A stretch of 64,000 nt of DNA, taken from the NCBI RefSeq assembly GCF_023074835.1, contig NZ_JALLGW010000001.1, forward strand, positions 186,001 through 250,000, read 5' to 3'. This DNA comes from Halomarina salina. GTDB lineage: Archaea; Halobacteriota; Halobacteria; Halobacteriales; Haloarculaceae. The translations under genes were made by a program, and so were the position numbers. This document shows, piece after piece, positions 26,992-38,021 of this stretch (its first letter is position 1; every line of letters starts with the position of its first letter). The notes beneath the pieces are model-generated. The model was not told where the DNA came from. It searched no databases and saw only the letters and a list, made by a program, of their open reading frames with translations.

Positions 26992-28488
26992 ATGGCAACG
27001 GAACAGACGCGCTACGACGAGTTCGTCGAGCGGGTCCAACGACTCAGCTACCTGCAGGGAGCCAGCGGTATCCTCTCGTGGGATCAGCAGGTGATGATGC
27101 CGGGCGGTGGCACGCCCGCCCGCTCGCGCCAGCTGTCGACGCTCTCGACGATGGGGCACGAACTGCTGACGAGCGACGAGATGGCCGACGACCTCGACGC
27201 GCTGGAGGCCGACGACGGCCTCGTCGCCCCGCAGGAGGCCGTCGTCCGTGAGGTTCGCCGAAAACACGACCGGGCGGCCCGCGTCCCCGGCGACCTCGTC
27301 GAGCGCACGTCGCGCGCGACGAGCGAGGCGCTGAACGTCTGGGAACAGGCCAAGGCCGAGGACGACTTCGACACGTTCGCACCGAAACTGGAGGAGCTCG
27401 TCCAGTTGAAGCGCGACTACGCCGAGTACATCGACCCCGACGCGGACCCGTACGCGGTGCTGTTCGCCGACTACGAACCGTACCTCGACCTCGAGACGGC
27501 CGAACGCGTGCTGACGCGACTCCGCGAGGAACTCGTCCCGCTCATCGACCGCATCCGCGAGAGCGACGTGGAACTCGCAGTGGACGCCTTCTCGGGCCAG
27601 TTCGACGCCGAGAAGCAGGAGGCGGCCTCCCGCGACGCACTCGACATCCTCGGCTACGACTGGGACCGCGGTCGCCTCGACACCTCCTCCCACCCGTTCA
27701 CGTCGGGGAACCAGTTCGACGCCCGCGTGACGACCCGGTTCGACGAGTCCGACCCGCTCGGTGCGCTCACCGCCACCATCCACGAGTTCGGCCACGCCCA
27801 GTACATGCTCGGCCTCCCCGACGAACACTACGGGACGCCGCTGGGCGACGACCGCGACCTGACCGTCCACGAGTCCCAGTCCCGCCTCTGGGAGAACCAC
27901 GTCGGTCGGACCGAGGCGTGGTGGGAGCTGTTCCTCCCGACGTTCAAGGACCACTTCCCGGCCGTCGAGGCGTCGCCGCGCGACGCCTACGAGGCCGCCA
28001 ATCAGGTGTACGAGGACAACCTGATTCGCGTCGAGGCGGACGAACTCACCTACCACATGCACATCGTGCTCCGCTTCGAGATAGAGCGCGACCTCATCGC
28101 GGGCGACCTCGACGTGACCGAGGTGCCCCAGGTGTGGAACGACAGGATGGAGGAGTACCTCGGCGTCCGCCCCGAGACGGACGCGGAGGGCTGTCTGCAG
28201 GACATCCACTGGAGCCACGCCAACTTCGGCTACTTCCCGACGTACTCGCTGGGGAGCGTGCTCGCCGCGCAACTCGACCACGCCGTCCGGCAGGACCTCG
28301 ACCTCGACACGCAGGTCCGTGCGGGCCAGTTCGACCCGCTCCGCGAGTGGCTCTACGAGAACGTCCACCAGCACGGCGCGCGCTACACGACGCCCGACCT
28401 GGTCCGGGAGGCCACCGGCGAGGACTACACCGCCGACTACTTCCTCGACTACGTCACCGAGAAGTACGAGCGTCTGTACGACTGCTGA
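26992..28488 (+). CDS. Carboxypeptidase M32 (thermostable carboxypeptidase-type), copy 1
   Basis: A 498-residue zinc metallocarboxypeptidase. The zinc motif is H-E-F-G-H at 264-268 within 'ATIHEFGHAQYMLGL', and the third ligand is in 'VHESQSRLWENHVGR'. Other family landmarks are 'LSWDQQVMMPGGG' at the N terminus, 'ENLIRVEADELTYHMHI' (as DNLIRVEADELTYHMHI here) and 'GCLQDIHWS'. M32 enzymes remove C-terminal residues from peptides in the cytoplasm. Start ATG 26992 gives the family N terminus; upstream in-frame codons do not. A second M32 gene lies 1.3 kb downstream with very similar motifs, so these are tandem paralogues separated by one unrelated gene. Confidence 0.94.
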   Translation: MATEQTRYDEFVERVQRLSYLQGASGILSWDQQVMMPGGGTPARSRQLSTLSTMGHELLTSDEMADDLDALEADDGLVAPQEAVVREVRRKHDRAARVPGDLVERTSRATSEALNVWEQAKAEDDFDTFAPKLEELVQLKRDYAEYIDPDADPYAVLFADYEPYLDLETAERVLTRLREELVPLIDRIRESDVELAVDAFSGQFDAEKQEAASRDALDILGYDWDRGRLDTSSHPFTSGNQFDARVTTRFDESDPLGALTATIHEFGHAQYMLGLPDEHYGTPLGDDRDLTVHESQSRLWENHVGRTEAWWELFLPTFKDHFPAVEASPRDAYEAANQVYEDNLIRVEADELTYHMHIVLRFEIERDLIAGDLDVTEVPQVWNDRMEEYLGVRPETDAEGCLQDIHWSHANFGYFPTYSLGSVLAAQLDHAVRQDLDLDTQVRAGQFDPLREWLYENVHQHGARYTTPDLVREATGEDYTADYFLDYVTEKYERLYDC

Positions 28489-28738
28489 AGCGGTCACCCG
28501 TCCCGACCCCTCGCACCGGCCGAATAGTTCCCCTCTTATGGACAGTTTCGACGACAAACCGGTCGGTAACGCGGACGGTCGCCGTTCGAGTGGTCGGGGG
28601 TGACAGGACTGCTATCGTCGCCAGACGACGGTACGAACAGTTTACTGAGCCAGGCACCGTCGAAACACGACGACGGAGCCGGGATACGGACCCCTATAGA
28701 GCCTAACGGATTCATAACAATCCGACCGGGGAGACACT

Positions 28739-29704
28739 GTGTCGACGATGGTAGTCGACCGCGCCCTCCGTCACCTTCGTCAGGGAGGAGTCGAGCAGCT
28801 CCTCTCGAAGACGCGCGACCAGTTACGGTTCACCGGCGAGTACGCGCTGTTCGGTCTCGAACGCGCCCTCCTGACCGACCGCCAGTGGTACGAGTACACC
28901 GTCTGGCGGAACCGACGCGGCGTGGACGCCGCCGCCGACCCGCGACAGCTCCGGTCCGTCGACCCCGCGCGCATCCAGCGGACGAGCCCGTTCGAGACGC
29001 TGTTCTGCTTCCGGAAGCTCGGGGCCGTCCGCGACGGGGACTGGGACCAGGACTGCGAGCGCCTGGACGACCGCTTCGACTACATCTGGGAGGCGCTGGC
29101 GACCCGGTACGAGGAGGGCCGGGCGTGGGAGGACGTCGAACTCGTTCAGGAGGTGCTCGCGGGCGAGCAGCGCTGGCGGTTCGCCACCGGCGAGGAGGTG
29201 TGGGACTGGGTCGAGCGCCTCGACGACGTGTACGAGAGCATCCGGTCCGAGGGGTACTACCCGGCCCGAACACTGCTCGACGCGACGTTCGAGGAGGCGA
29301 GCGAGCCGACGCACGACTCGCTCGCCGAGCGCTTCACGCCCGTCGCGAACGAGTCGATGCTGTTCGAGGAGTGCGACGACGTGGCGATATTCGACTGGCT
29401 CGCCGACATCCAGGTCGACATCGGCCGCGACGGCGAGGTGCTCCAGCACAACGGTCGTCACCGCCTCTGGATCGCCCAGCACCTCGGTCTCGACGAGATA
29501 CCCGTCTGCGTCTTCGTCCGCCACGAGCAGTGGCAGGACCTGCGCGACGAGGTCGCCGCGGCGACCTCGGTCGACGAGCTGAGTGACCGCGCGCGTCGCC
29601 ACCTCGACCACCCGGACATGGTCGACGTCCGCGGGTCGCTGGACCCGGCGCCGGACGCTCGCCCGACCGTCCAGCAGGCCCCGATGGCTCACGCGGACGA
29701 CTGA
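28739..29704 (+). CDS. ParB-like domain protein, haloarchaeal, function unknown
   Basis: A 321-residue soluble, acidic protein starting at GTG 28739 (ATG 28748 is an alternative). 'ADIQVDIGRDGEVLQHNGRHRL' (part shown; about residues 220-240) followed by 'AQHLGLDEIPVCVFVRHEQW' matches the ParB/sulfiredoxin-type N-terminal fold in which a polar 'G-x-HR' loop binds nucleotide. The first 200 residues are Trp- and Arg-rich and not recognised. AT-rich 'attcataacaat' about 27 nt upstream fits a leaderless start. It lies between the two M32 carboxypeptidase genes in the same direction. Plasmid partition is unlikely given the lack of a DNA-binding HTH; proteins of this kind also occur near surface-glycan genes. 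Function is open. Confidence 0.65.
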   Translation: MSTMVVDRALRHLRQGGVEQLLSKTRDQLRFTGEYALFGLERALLTDRQWYEYTVWRNRRGVDAAADPRQLRSVDPARIQRTSPFETLFCFRKLGAVRDGDWDQDCERLDDRFDYIWEALATRYEEGRAWEDVELVQEVLAGEQRWRFATGEEVWDWVERLDDVYESIRSEGYYPARTLLDATFEEASEPTHDSLAERFTPVANESMLFEECDDVAIFDWLADIQVDIGRDGEVLQHNGRHRLWIAQHLGLDEIPVCVFVRHEQWQDLRDEVAAATSVDELSDRARRHLDHPDMVDVRGSLDPAPDARPTVQQAPMAHADD

Positions 29705-29795
29705 CCACCGAGGGCGGACCGCTCCCAGGGACGGACGCCGCAGGTCCGAATCGCCGGTCCCGCAGAGTTAACACACACCGCGACGCGTCTCGGCT

Positions 29796-31301
29796 ATGGC
29801 CTCGCCAGAAGCGGACGTCGCGGACGACGCCCCGGACGCCTACGTCGACCTCCTCGACCACACGACGACGCTCACCTACCTGAACGACGGTGCCGGCATC
29901 GTCTACTGGGACCTGCAGGTGATGATGCCAGACGGCGGGATGCCCGCCCGCTCGAAACAGCTCTCGGCGCTCTCGTCGGTCGCCCACGACCTCCAGACCG
30001 ACGCCGCCGTCGGCGAGGACCTCGACGAACTGACCGACGCCGACCTGACGGACGAACAGGCGGCCGTCGTCCGCGAGATCCGCCGGGGCTACGAACGCGC
30101 CGTCGACGTCCCCGGCGACCTCGTCGAGGAACTGTCGGAGACGCAGGCGAACGCCCAGCAGACCTGGCAGCGCGCGAAGGCCGACAGCGACTTCGACGCG
30201 TTCGCCCCGACGCTCGAACGACTGCGCGACCTCCACCGCGAGCGTGGCGAGCACGTCGACGGCGACCAGTCGCCGTACGTCACGATGTACGAGGACGGTG
30301 CGCCGTACCTCCCCCTCGACACCGTGGAGGACATCTTCGACACCCTGCGCGAGGAGCTCGTCCCCCTCATCGCGGAGATTCGCGAGCAGGGCGACGACCT
30401 GCCCGCCCCGTTCGACGGCGAGTACCCCGACGAGGACCAGATGGCACTGTGTCAGGCCGCGCTCGACTTCCTCGGGTACGACCGCTCGCGCGGGCGACTC
30501 GACACCGCACCCCACCCGTTCATGTCCGGGACGCAGTTCGACGCCCGCGTGACCACCCGGTTCGAGAACGACCCCATCGACGCGCTGATGTCGACGACCC
30601 ACGAGTACGGCCACGCCTCCTACCAGCTCGGCCTGCGGCAGGACGAGTACGGCACGCCGCTCGGTCAGTCCCGCTCTTCGGGCGTCCACGAGTCACAGAG
30701 TCGCTTTTGGGAGAACCACGTCGGCCGTACGAAGCCGTTCTGGGAGGCGTTCGCGCCGACCGTCAACGAGCACCTCGGGACGGACGTCGACGCGGAGACG
30801 ATGTACCAGGCGGCCAACCGCATCTACCCCGAGAACCTGATTCGGGTGGAGGCCGACGAACTCACCTACCACTTCCACATCATCCTCCGGTCGGAGATCG
30901 ACCGCGCGTTCGTCGAGGGCGACGTCGGCGTCGAGGAGATTCCCGGTCTCTGGAACGAGAAGATGGACGAGTACCTCGGCGTCACGCCGCCCGACGACGC
31001 CCGTGGCTGTCTGCAGGATATCCACTGGTCCTCCGGGTTCGCGTCGTTCCAGAACTACACCGTCGGGTCGGTGCTGGCCGCACAGCTGAACGCCGCCATC
31101 CGCGAGGACCTCGACGTGGACGCGCTCGTGCGCGAGGGCGAGTTCGACCCCATCCGGGAGTGGATGGGCGAGCGGGTCCACGACCCCGGCTGTCGCTACG
31201 AGACGCCCGAGTTAATCGAACGCGCGACGGGCGAACCGCTGACGGCCGACTACTTCGTGGAGTACGCGAGGGAGAAGTTCGGGGAGCTGTACGGACTGTA
31301 G
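29796..31301 (+). CDS. Carboxypeptidase M32, copy 2
   Basis: A 501-residue paralogue of the gene at 26992. The zinc motif is H-E-Y-G-H at 269-273 ('STTHEYGHASYQLGL'), with 'VHESQSRFWENHVGR' and 'ENLIRVEADELTYHFHI' conserved. The N-terminal 'IVYWDLQVMMPDGGMPARS' matches copy 1 closely. By eye the two proteins share over half of their residues across the core. A TATA-like 'agttaacac' is centred 27 nt before the ATG, so it likely has its own leaderless promoter. Both copies keep all zinc ligands and look active. The paired genes may differ in substrate size or salt-dependent expression; nothing in the sequence decides this. Confidence 0.94.
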   Translation: MASPEADVADDAPDAYVDLLDHTTTLTYLNDGAGIVYWDLQVMMPDGGMPARSKQLSALSSVAHDLQTDAAVGEDLDELTDADLTDEQAAVVREIRRGYERAVDVPGDLVEELSETQANAQQTWQRAKADSDFDAFAPTLERLRDLHRERGEHVDGDQSPYVTMYEDGAPYLPLDTVEDIFDTLREELVPLIAEIREQGDDLPAPFDGEYPDEDQMALCQAALDFLGYDRSRGRLDTAPHPFMSGTQFDARVTTRFENDPIDALMSTTHEYGHASYQLGLRQDEYGTPLGQSRSSGVHESQSRFWENHVGRTKPFWEAFAPTVNEHLGTDVDAETMYQAANRIYPENLIRVEADELTYHFHIILRSEIDRAFVEGDVGVEEIPGLWNEKMDEYLGVTPPDDARGCLQDIHWSSGFASFQNYTVGSVLAAQLNAAIREDLDVDALVREGEFDPIREWMGERVHDPGCRYETPELIERATGEPLTADYFVEYAREKFGELYGL

Positions 31302-31709
31302 AGGTCCCCGTCTCTCGTCGTCGGTCGCGCTTCGCGTGGCGGTTCCGTCGTGAGCCCACCGCGAGTCGGCCGTCCGGGCACGGTCGGTGAACCGTGCCCA
31401 CGGTGTTCGTTCGGGTAGCTAATGGGGCGCTCCCCTCGGCGGTCGGTCCCGAGTCCACGTGGAGACCGGGAGCGTGCGTCTCCTACCGCACCCACCCTTA
31501 TTTAAAGACCATCGACCACAAAGGGTATCCTCGTTGCCAGTCAACACAGAGGCAACGGGACCACGAACTCGTACTGTGTGTCGTGTCCCTCCGAGAGGGG
31601 CAGATGGATGCCGGTCGTCGTGTCACCGTGACATGGTTCATTCGCGTGGCCGCCACGCGGGATGCAACACGGCGTTTCACGCGTCCCACGAGCGGCACCC
31701 ACGAGACCC
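31302..31709. other. Intergenic stretch with a strong TATA-like element and a long leader
   Basis: In this 408-bp gap 'ttatttaaa' (31498-31506) is a strong TATA-like element, predicting a start near 31530 and thus a leader of about 180 nt before ATG 31710. One frame within the leader is open from TTG 31534 and ends at TGA 31711-31713, overlapping the ATG (ATGA); it would encode a Cys/His-rich peptide of 59 residues but I do not trust it. The first 190 bp contain no gene. Confidence 0.45.
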
Positions 31710-32498
31710 ATGACCTTCGACAACCTCGTCGCACCCACAGGCGACCCGACCGGTTCGACCGACTCGACCGCCCCGACCGACCCGACCGACGCGGACGACG
31801 CCCCCGACGTCGAGGAGGAGGAGACGAGCCTCGTCATCGAGTTCACCGTCGCCGCCGAGGATTTCGTCCTCGCCGAGACGCTCGACGCCGTCCCGGAGAA
31901 GACGCTGGAGTTCGAGCAGTTCGTTCCGACCAGCGAGGAACTGCTCCCGTACCTCTGGGCGACCGACAGCGGTATGCGCGAGTTCGAGGTGGCGGCGACG
32001 AACGACCCGACCGTCGAGTCGCTTCGTCGCGTCGGGCACTTCGGCGACGGCGCGCTCTACCACGTCACGTGGAGCGACAGTGCCGACCACCTCCTCACGT
32101 GGTTGCGGGGCAACGACGCGGTGGTGCTCCAGACGGAGACCACGAACGACGGCTGGCTGGTCAAACTCCGCGTCGGTTCGCGGACGGCACTCGGCGACCT
32201 CCAGTCGTTCTGCCGGGACCGCGACATCTCGTTCGAGGTGATTCGGCTCTACGAGTTGACCCAGCCGAAGATGGGTCAGTTCAACGTCTCGGAGAAACAG
32301 CGCGACTGTCTGCTCGTCGCGCTGGAGATGGGGTTCTTCGACATCCCTCGCGGAGCGACGCTCGGAGACGTCGCCGACCGCCTCGACATCTCCACGCGGT
32401 CGGCGTCCGAACGACTGCGCCGGGGGCAGACGAACCTCCTCAACAACACCCTCACCATCGGCGAGCCGACGGGGGTCGGCGTCGGCGAAGATATATGA
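31710..32498 (+). CDS. Bacterio-opsin-activator type HTH-10 regulator, copy 1
   Basis: A 262-residue transcription regulator starting at ATG 31710. Residues 1-35 are a Thr/Asp/Pro low-complexity segment. The middle is the sensor-like domain common to this family ('AAEDFVLAETLDAVPE', 'LYHVTWSDSADHL'). The C terminus is the HTH-10 domain: 'EKQRDCLLVALEMGFFDIPRG', then 'TLGDVADRLDISTRSASERLRRG' (each shown in part), where helix 3 binds DNA. Such proteins respond to light, oxygen or redox state in haloarchaea, often as multi-copy paralogues. No PAS or GAF domain is present here. A paralogue follows 89 bp later. A 180-nt leader with a strong TATA element precedes it. Confidence 0.88.
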   Translation: MTFDNLVAPTGDPTGSTDSTAPTDPTDADDAPDVEEEETSLVIEFTVAAEDFVLAETLDAVPEKTLEFEQFVPTSEELLPYLWATDSGMREFEVAATNDPTVESLRRVGHFGDGALYHVTWSDSADHLLTWLRGNDAVVLQTETTNDGWLVKLRVGSRTALGDLQSFCRDRDISFEVIRLYELTQPKMGQFNVSEKQRDCLLVALEMGFFDIPRGATLGDVADRLDISTRSASERLRRGQTNLLNNTLTIGEPTGVGVGEDI

Positions 32499-32524
32499 AG
32501 TAACGAGCTCACCGACCAGAATAT

Positions 32525-32536
32525 TGATATAAAAGG
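32525..32536 (+). promoter_or_regulatory. TATA-like element for the second HTH-10 gene
   Basis: 'tgatataaaagg' lies about 57 nt before ATG 32588, predicting a leader near 30 nt. It shows that the second regulator can be transcribed on its own. Confidence 0.55.
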
Positions 32537-32587
32537 TTCCGCTCACGAGGCCAGAGAGGTATCACCCGCACTCTCCCAGTCCCTGCT

Positions 32588-33307
32588 ATGGCACTTGGTG
32601 AGACGATGCAACGCGGGAAGTCGGAGGAGGCCAACCGGAGCGAGGACGTCCTCGTACAGGCACGAGTCACGTGCGAGGACTTCGCCCTGTCGGAGGCGCT
32701 CTCACAGCTGCCCGAAGCGGTAGTCAGTAGTGGGGCCATCGCCGGGGCGGGAGCCGGGGTGCTGCCGCTGCTGTGGATACACGCCCCGGACCACGACCGG
32801 GTCGAGCGGACACTCCGCGACGACCCGACGACGACGGACGTGACTCGACTCACGGCCCACGGCGAGGAGTGCCTGTATCGTCTCTCGTGGGGGCCGACCG
32901 TCGGCTTCGTCGTCAAGCTGCTCACGTCGAGGCAGGCGACGATACTCGACGTCTCGGCGAACCACGACGGCTGGCGACTGCGGACGTTGTACTCGTCCCA
33001 CCGTGTCCTCAGCGACGCGGTAGAGTGCTGTACGCGCCACGACATCGACGTCGATGTCCTGTCCATTCAGCCGATGACCGGCGATTCGTCCGGACAGTAC
33101 GGCCTCACGGAACCCCAGTACCAGTCGCTGAAGCTGGCTCACGAACGGGGGTACTTCGAGATTCCCCGTGATACGGACCTCGGGGAGCTCGCGGAGCTAC
33201 AGGGAATCTCGCATCAGGCGCTCTCCGAGCGCCTGCGACGTGGGACGGAGAAGCTCATGTCACAGGCGCTGTTCTGTAGCAACAAGGGGGCACAGAACCG
33301 TCTCTGA
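32588..33307 (+). CDS. Bacterio-opsin-activator type HTH-10 regulator, copy 2
   Basis: A 239-residue paralogue of the gene at 31710. It shares the order of sensor-like domain ('CEDFALSEALSQLPE', 'CLYRLSWGPTVGFVV') and C-terminal HTH-10 ('EPQYQSLKLAHERGYFEIPR', 'LAELQGISHQALSERLRRG'). The low-complexity N terminus of copy 1 is missing. The sensor part has several extra cysteines ('CCTRHDID', 'CED', 'CLY'), which could suit redox sensing, but this is speculation. It has its own TATA-like element and is followed 15 bp later by a tiny zinc-ribbon protein that is probably co-transcribed. KatG lies close by on the other strand, so an oxidative-stress role could be tested. Confidence 0.88.
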   Translation: MALGETMQRGKSEEANRSEDVLVQARVTCEDFALSEALSQLPEAVVSSGAIAGAGAGVLPLLWIHAPDHDRVERTLRDDPTTTDVTRLTAHGEECLYRLSWGPTVGFVVKLLTSRQATILDVSANHDGWRLRTLYSSHRVLSDAVECCTRHDIDVDVLSIQPMTGDSSGQYGLTEPQYQSLKLAHERGYFEIPRDTDLGELAELQGISHQALSERLRRGTEKLMSQALFCSNKGAQNRL

Positions 33308-33322
33308 CCAGCAACGACCACC

Positions 33323-33484
33323 ATGCCCGAACAACTCACCGTCAAATGCGCGCAGTGTGGCACCGTCTACAGCGCTCGAAAGGAGAACGGTCAGTTCGTC
33401 CTCACGACAGGAGCCACCAGCTGCTCCTGTGGCAGTCGGTCGTTCGTCGAGTATCCGCGCGGGAAGCGGACGGTCGTCCCGTAA
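33323..33484 (+). CDS. Zinc-ribbon mini-protein
   Basis: A 53-residue ORF from ATG 33323 to TAA 33484. It has a C-x2-C pair ('VKCAQCGTVYSA') and, 22 residues on, a C-x-C pair ('SCSCGSRSFVEYPRG'), together the pattern of a small zinc ribbon. Basic residues close the C terminus ('GKRTVV'). It lies 15 bp behind the second HTH-10 gene on the same strand and so is likely in its transcript. Haloarchaea have many such mini-proteins, some of which affect stress or metabolism, but I cannot assign this one. Codon use is G/C-rich at third positions, supporting real coding. Confidence 0.6.
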   Translation: MPEQLTVKCAQCGTVYSARKENGQFVLTTGATSCSCGSRSFVEYPRGKRTVVP

Positions 33485-33673
33485 CGCCGGTCCCCCGACA
33501 CTCGTTCCCCGACCGAGAGGTCGCAGGGAGGCTCGTGACGGAGAGACGACGAGAGAGCGCCACAGTGCAACCGGAACGACGATACGTCACGGCGGCAGCA
33601 ACCGGACCGGAGTTCGTGACGACGCCGACTCGAAGCGCCGTCGCGCAACTCGGCCGGAAGCGCGTGACTCAGT

Positions 33674-35857
<2,184 letters not shown>

Positions 35858-35998
35858 CTACTTCACGAACGAACCTTCGCTACCAGCCAACTAATTTACC
35901 GAGTGCGAAAACAATTCTCAGCGATGCACGCGCGTCGGCTCCGGCGGGTGGTTTCCCGGAGTCGGGCGAGCAGCGCCGAGCAGTCGAGGACCGTGACG

Positions 35999-36394
35999 TC
36001 ACGAACCCTCCCCGCCGACCACCGCCTCGACCTCTATCTCGACGCGCATCGCGGGGTCGACGAGCCGCGACACCTCCACCATCGTCGCCGCCGGTCGGAC
36101 CTCGCCGAAGGCCTCCGCATGGGCCTGTCCGACGGCCTCCCAATCACCCTCGAAGTCCGTGACGAACAGGCGCGTGCGGACGACGTCGTCGAGACCCGCA
36201 CCCGCCTCGGTCAGCGCGCGGTCGACGTTCCGAATCGCCCGCGTGGTCTGGGCGGCGGCGTCGCCGTCGATCACCCCCGCCTCGTCCGTCGCGGTCGTCC
36301 CGGAGACGAGAACCCGGTCACCGACCCGGACCGCCCGCGAGTAGCCGACGCGCTCCTCCCACTCGGTGCCGCTCTGGACTCGCTGTCGTCGCAT
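35999..36394 (-). CDS. RidA family protein (YjgF/YER057c/UK114)
   Basis: A 131-residue protein of typical size. Family landmarks are 'YSRAVRVGDRVLVSGTTATDE', 'QTTRAIRNVDRALTEAGAGLDDVVRTRLFVTD' (shown in part: 'ALTEAGAGLDDVVRTRLFV') and the C-terminal 'RPAATMVEVSRLVDPAMRVEIEVEA' (part: 'VSRLVDPAMRVEIEVEA'), in which Arg and Glu of the RidA active site are kept at 'MRVEIE'. RidA proteins form trimers that hydrolyse reactive enamine/imine intermediates from pyridoxal-phosphate enzymes. Some paralogues have other ligands. It is a single gene divergent from a small membrane ORF and 174 bp from katG. Confidence 0.92.
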   Translation of the reverse strand: MRRQRVQSGTEWEERVGYSRAVRVGDRVLVSGTTATDEAGVIDGDAAAQTTRAIRNVDRALTEAGAGLDDVVRTRLFVTDFEGDWEAVGQAHAEAFGEVRPAATMVEVSRLVDPAMRVEIEVEAVVGGEGS

Positions 36395-36550
36395 ACGAGG
36401 TATTCGACGGTAGCGGACAAGAACGCGCGTACCGGCGGTGGTACCGTGGCGCTCGAACCCGTTCGCACGACCGTTCGTTCGTCCCGAGCGACAGTAATCG
36501 TTCCGGATAGCAAGCCCAAGAAACTAGGCCGCCCTCCCCTGATTTCGACC

Positions 36551-36739
36551 ATGGCGTTTCCCACCTCGTGGACCGACCCGCGCTACCTCGTCGCGGTGAG
36601 CGGCGTCCTCGCGGTCGGTGCCCTCGCGGTCGTCCTCCGTTCGTCCGGGGAGTTCACGCCGCTCCTGTTCGGTGCGGGTGTCCTCGGCGTGACGGTCATC
36701 GCGGCCGCCGCGATGGTCCTCTGGCCACGAATCGACTGA
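36551..36739 (+). CDS. Small two-helix membrane protein, function unknown
   Basis: A 62-residue ORF from ATG 36551. Two hydrophobic segments ('VAVSGVLAVGALAVVL' and 'LLFGAGVLGVTVIAAAAMVLW') are joined by a short polar turn ('RSSGEFT'); it ends in 'PRID'. The frame is open far upstream, overlapping the RidA gene on the other strand, but the short form alone looks like a protein. No family recognised. It is convergent with the hydroxyacid dehydrogenase gene 32 bp away. Confidence rests on the clear hydrophobic pattern and coding-like third positions only. Confidence 0.5.
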   Translation: MAFPTSWTDPRYLVAVSGVLAVGALAVVLRSSGEFTPLLFGAGVLGVTVIAAAAMVLWPRID

Positions 36740-36771
36740 CTCGGTTCGGGGGTCGCGGTCGACGACGCGGT

Positions 36772-37680
36772 TCAGACGACGCGGTTGACCGGCGACTCCT
36801 CCCGGTCGAGTCGCCGCGCGTTCGCGACGACCAGGTCGCCGACCGCCTCGTGGTAGTCGTTCGTCATCGCCGCGCAGTGCGGCGTGACGAGCACCTCCGG
36901 GAACCCCCACAGCGGCGAGTCTTCCGGCAACGGTTCGGGGTCGAGCGCGTCGAGCGCCGCGCCAGCGACGGTCCCTTCTTCCAGCGCCGCCACGAGCGCG
37001 TCCTGGTCGACCACCTCGCCGCGGGCGACGTTGACGAGGTAGGCGTCCTCGCGCATCGCGGCGAGCACCTCGGCGTCGACCAGGCCGGTCGTCGCCTCGG
37101 TCAGCGGGACGGTGAGGACGACGAACCGGGCGTCGGTGACGGCCTCGTGGAGCGCGTCCGGAGTGAACACCTCCTCGACGCCGACGACCCCGGCGGGCGT
37201 CTGCCGAACGCCGACGATGGTCATCCCGAGGGCGTCGAGTCGGGCGGCGACGCCCCGCCCGAGCGTCCCGAGGCCGACGACGCAGGCGCGCTCGCCGTCG
37301 AGCGTGAACGCGGCGTCGTACGGGTCGCGCTCCCACCGGCGGTCGTGCTGGCGGTCCCGGTAGCGGTGGAGTCGCCGCGCGAAGGTGAGGCAGTGCCCCG
37401 CGACGCTCTCGCCGACGCTCGTCCCGTGGATGCCCGTCGAGTTCGTGAACGCGACGCCCGCCTCGCGGTAGCGCTCGGCCGGGTAATTGTCGTAGCCCGC
37501 GGTGATGGCGTGGACCCACGGCGCGTCGAGCAGTGCGTCGTCGTGGTCGAACGCGACGCACCCGTCACAGGCAGCGGGCGGCCGGTCGGTCGTCGCGTCG
37601 AGGCCCTCGCTCCGCAGGTAGTCGACGAGCAGGTCCGGGTCGAACACCGGAGTGACCGAGTCGTGGACGAGGATGCGCAT
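36772..37680 (-). CDS. D-isomer-specific 2-hydroxyacid dehydrogenase family protein
   Basis: A 302-residue NAD(P)-dependent enzyme that interconverts 2-oxo acids and D-2-hydroxy acids. The Rossmann motif is 'VVGLGTLGRGVAARLDALG'; catalytic residues are the Arg in 'VNVARGEVVD', the Glu in 'LDALDPEPLPEDSPLW' and the His in 'VLVTPHCAAMT'. The cofactor-specificity residue after the Rossmann turn is not a clear Asp ('MTIVGVRQTPAG' has Arg), which favours NADP. ATG 37680 gives a natural N terminus ('MRILVHDSV'). Haloarchaea carry several such paralogues; the substrate cannot be named. Its neighbours offer no clue. Confidence 0.9.
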   Translation of the reverse strand: MRILVHDSVTPVFDPDLLVDYLRSEGLDATTDRPPAACDGCVAFDHDDALLDAPWVHAITAGYDNYPAERYREAGVAFTNSTGIHGTSVGESVAGHCLTFARRLHRYRDRQHDRRWERDPYDAAFTLDGERACVVGLGTLGRGVAARLDALGMTIVGVRQTPAGVVGVEEVFTPDALHEAVTDARFVVLTVPLTEATTGLVDAEVLAAMREDAYLVNVARGEVVDQDALVAALEEGTVAGAALDALDPEPLPEDSPLWGFPEVLVTPHCAAMTNDYHEAVGDLVVANARRLDREESPVNRVV

Positions 37681-38021
37681 ACGCCACGCTCGCGGTGCGA
37701 GCACTAAAGCGCGTAGTTCGGTGCGGTCCGGTGAGCGAGAGGTGGCTCAGGTGTATGCCGTCGTCACAAGGGGCTCGGAGGGGGTAACCGTCATCATCGC
37801 CACCTGCGAGCGCTTCGTCGCTGTCGCCCAAGAACCCCGCGTTTCCGACCGCAGGTGGTGGCAGGAGTCGACTACCACCCCACGACCCGCCGAGACGGTG
37901 ACTCGGTCGTCAGCAGCGAACTGTAGATAGCCAACTTTCCGACCGGCAAAACCGACTGTCTGTTCGACTAACCCTCAGCCGAATTAGGTGTATAATGTCT
38001 TAACGCATCCCCAGAAGATGC

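Noticed and set aside
31534-31713. A Cys/His-rich 59-residue frame from TTG 31534 ending in an ATGA overlap with the first HTH-10 gene
   Set aside because: It needs a TTG start and has no repeat of a known metal motif; the overlap could be chance. It is mentioned only in the intergenic note.
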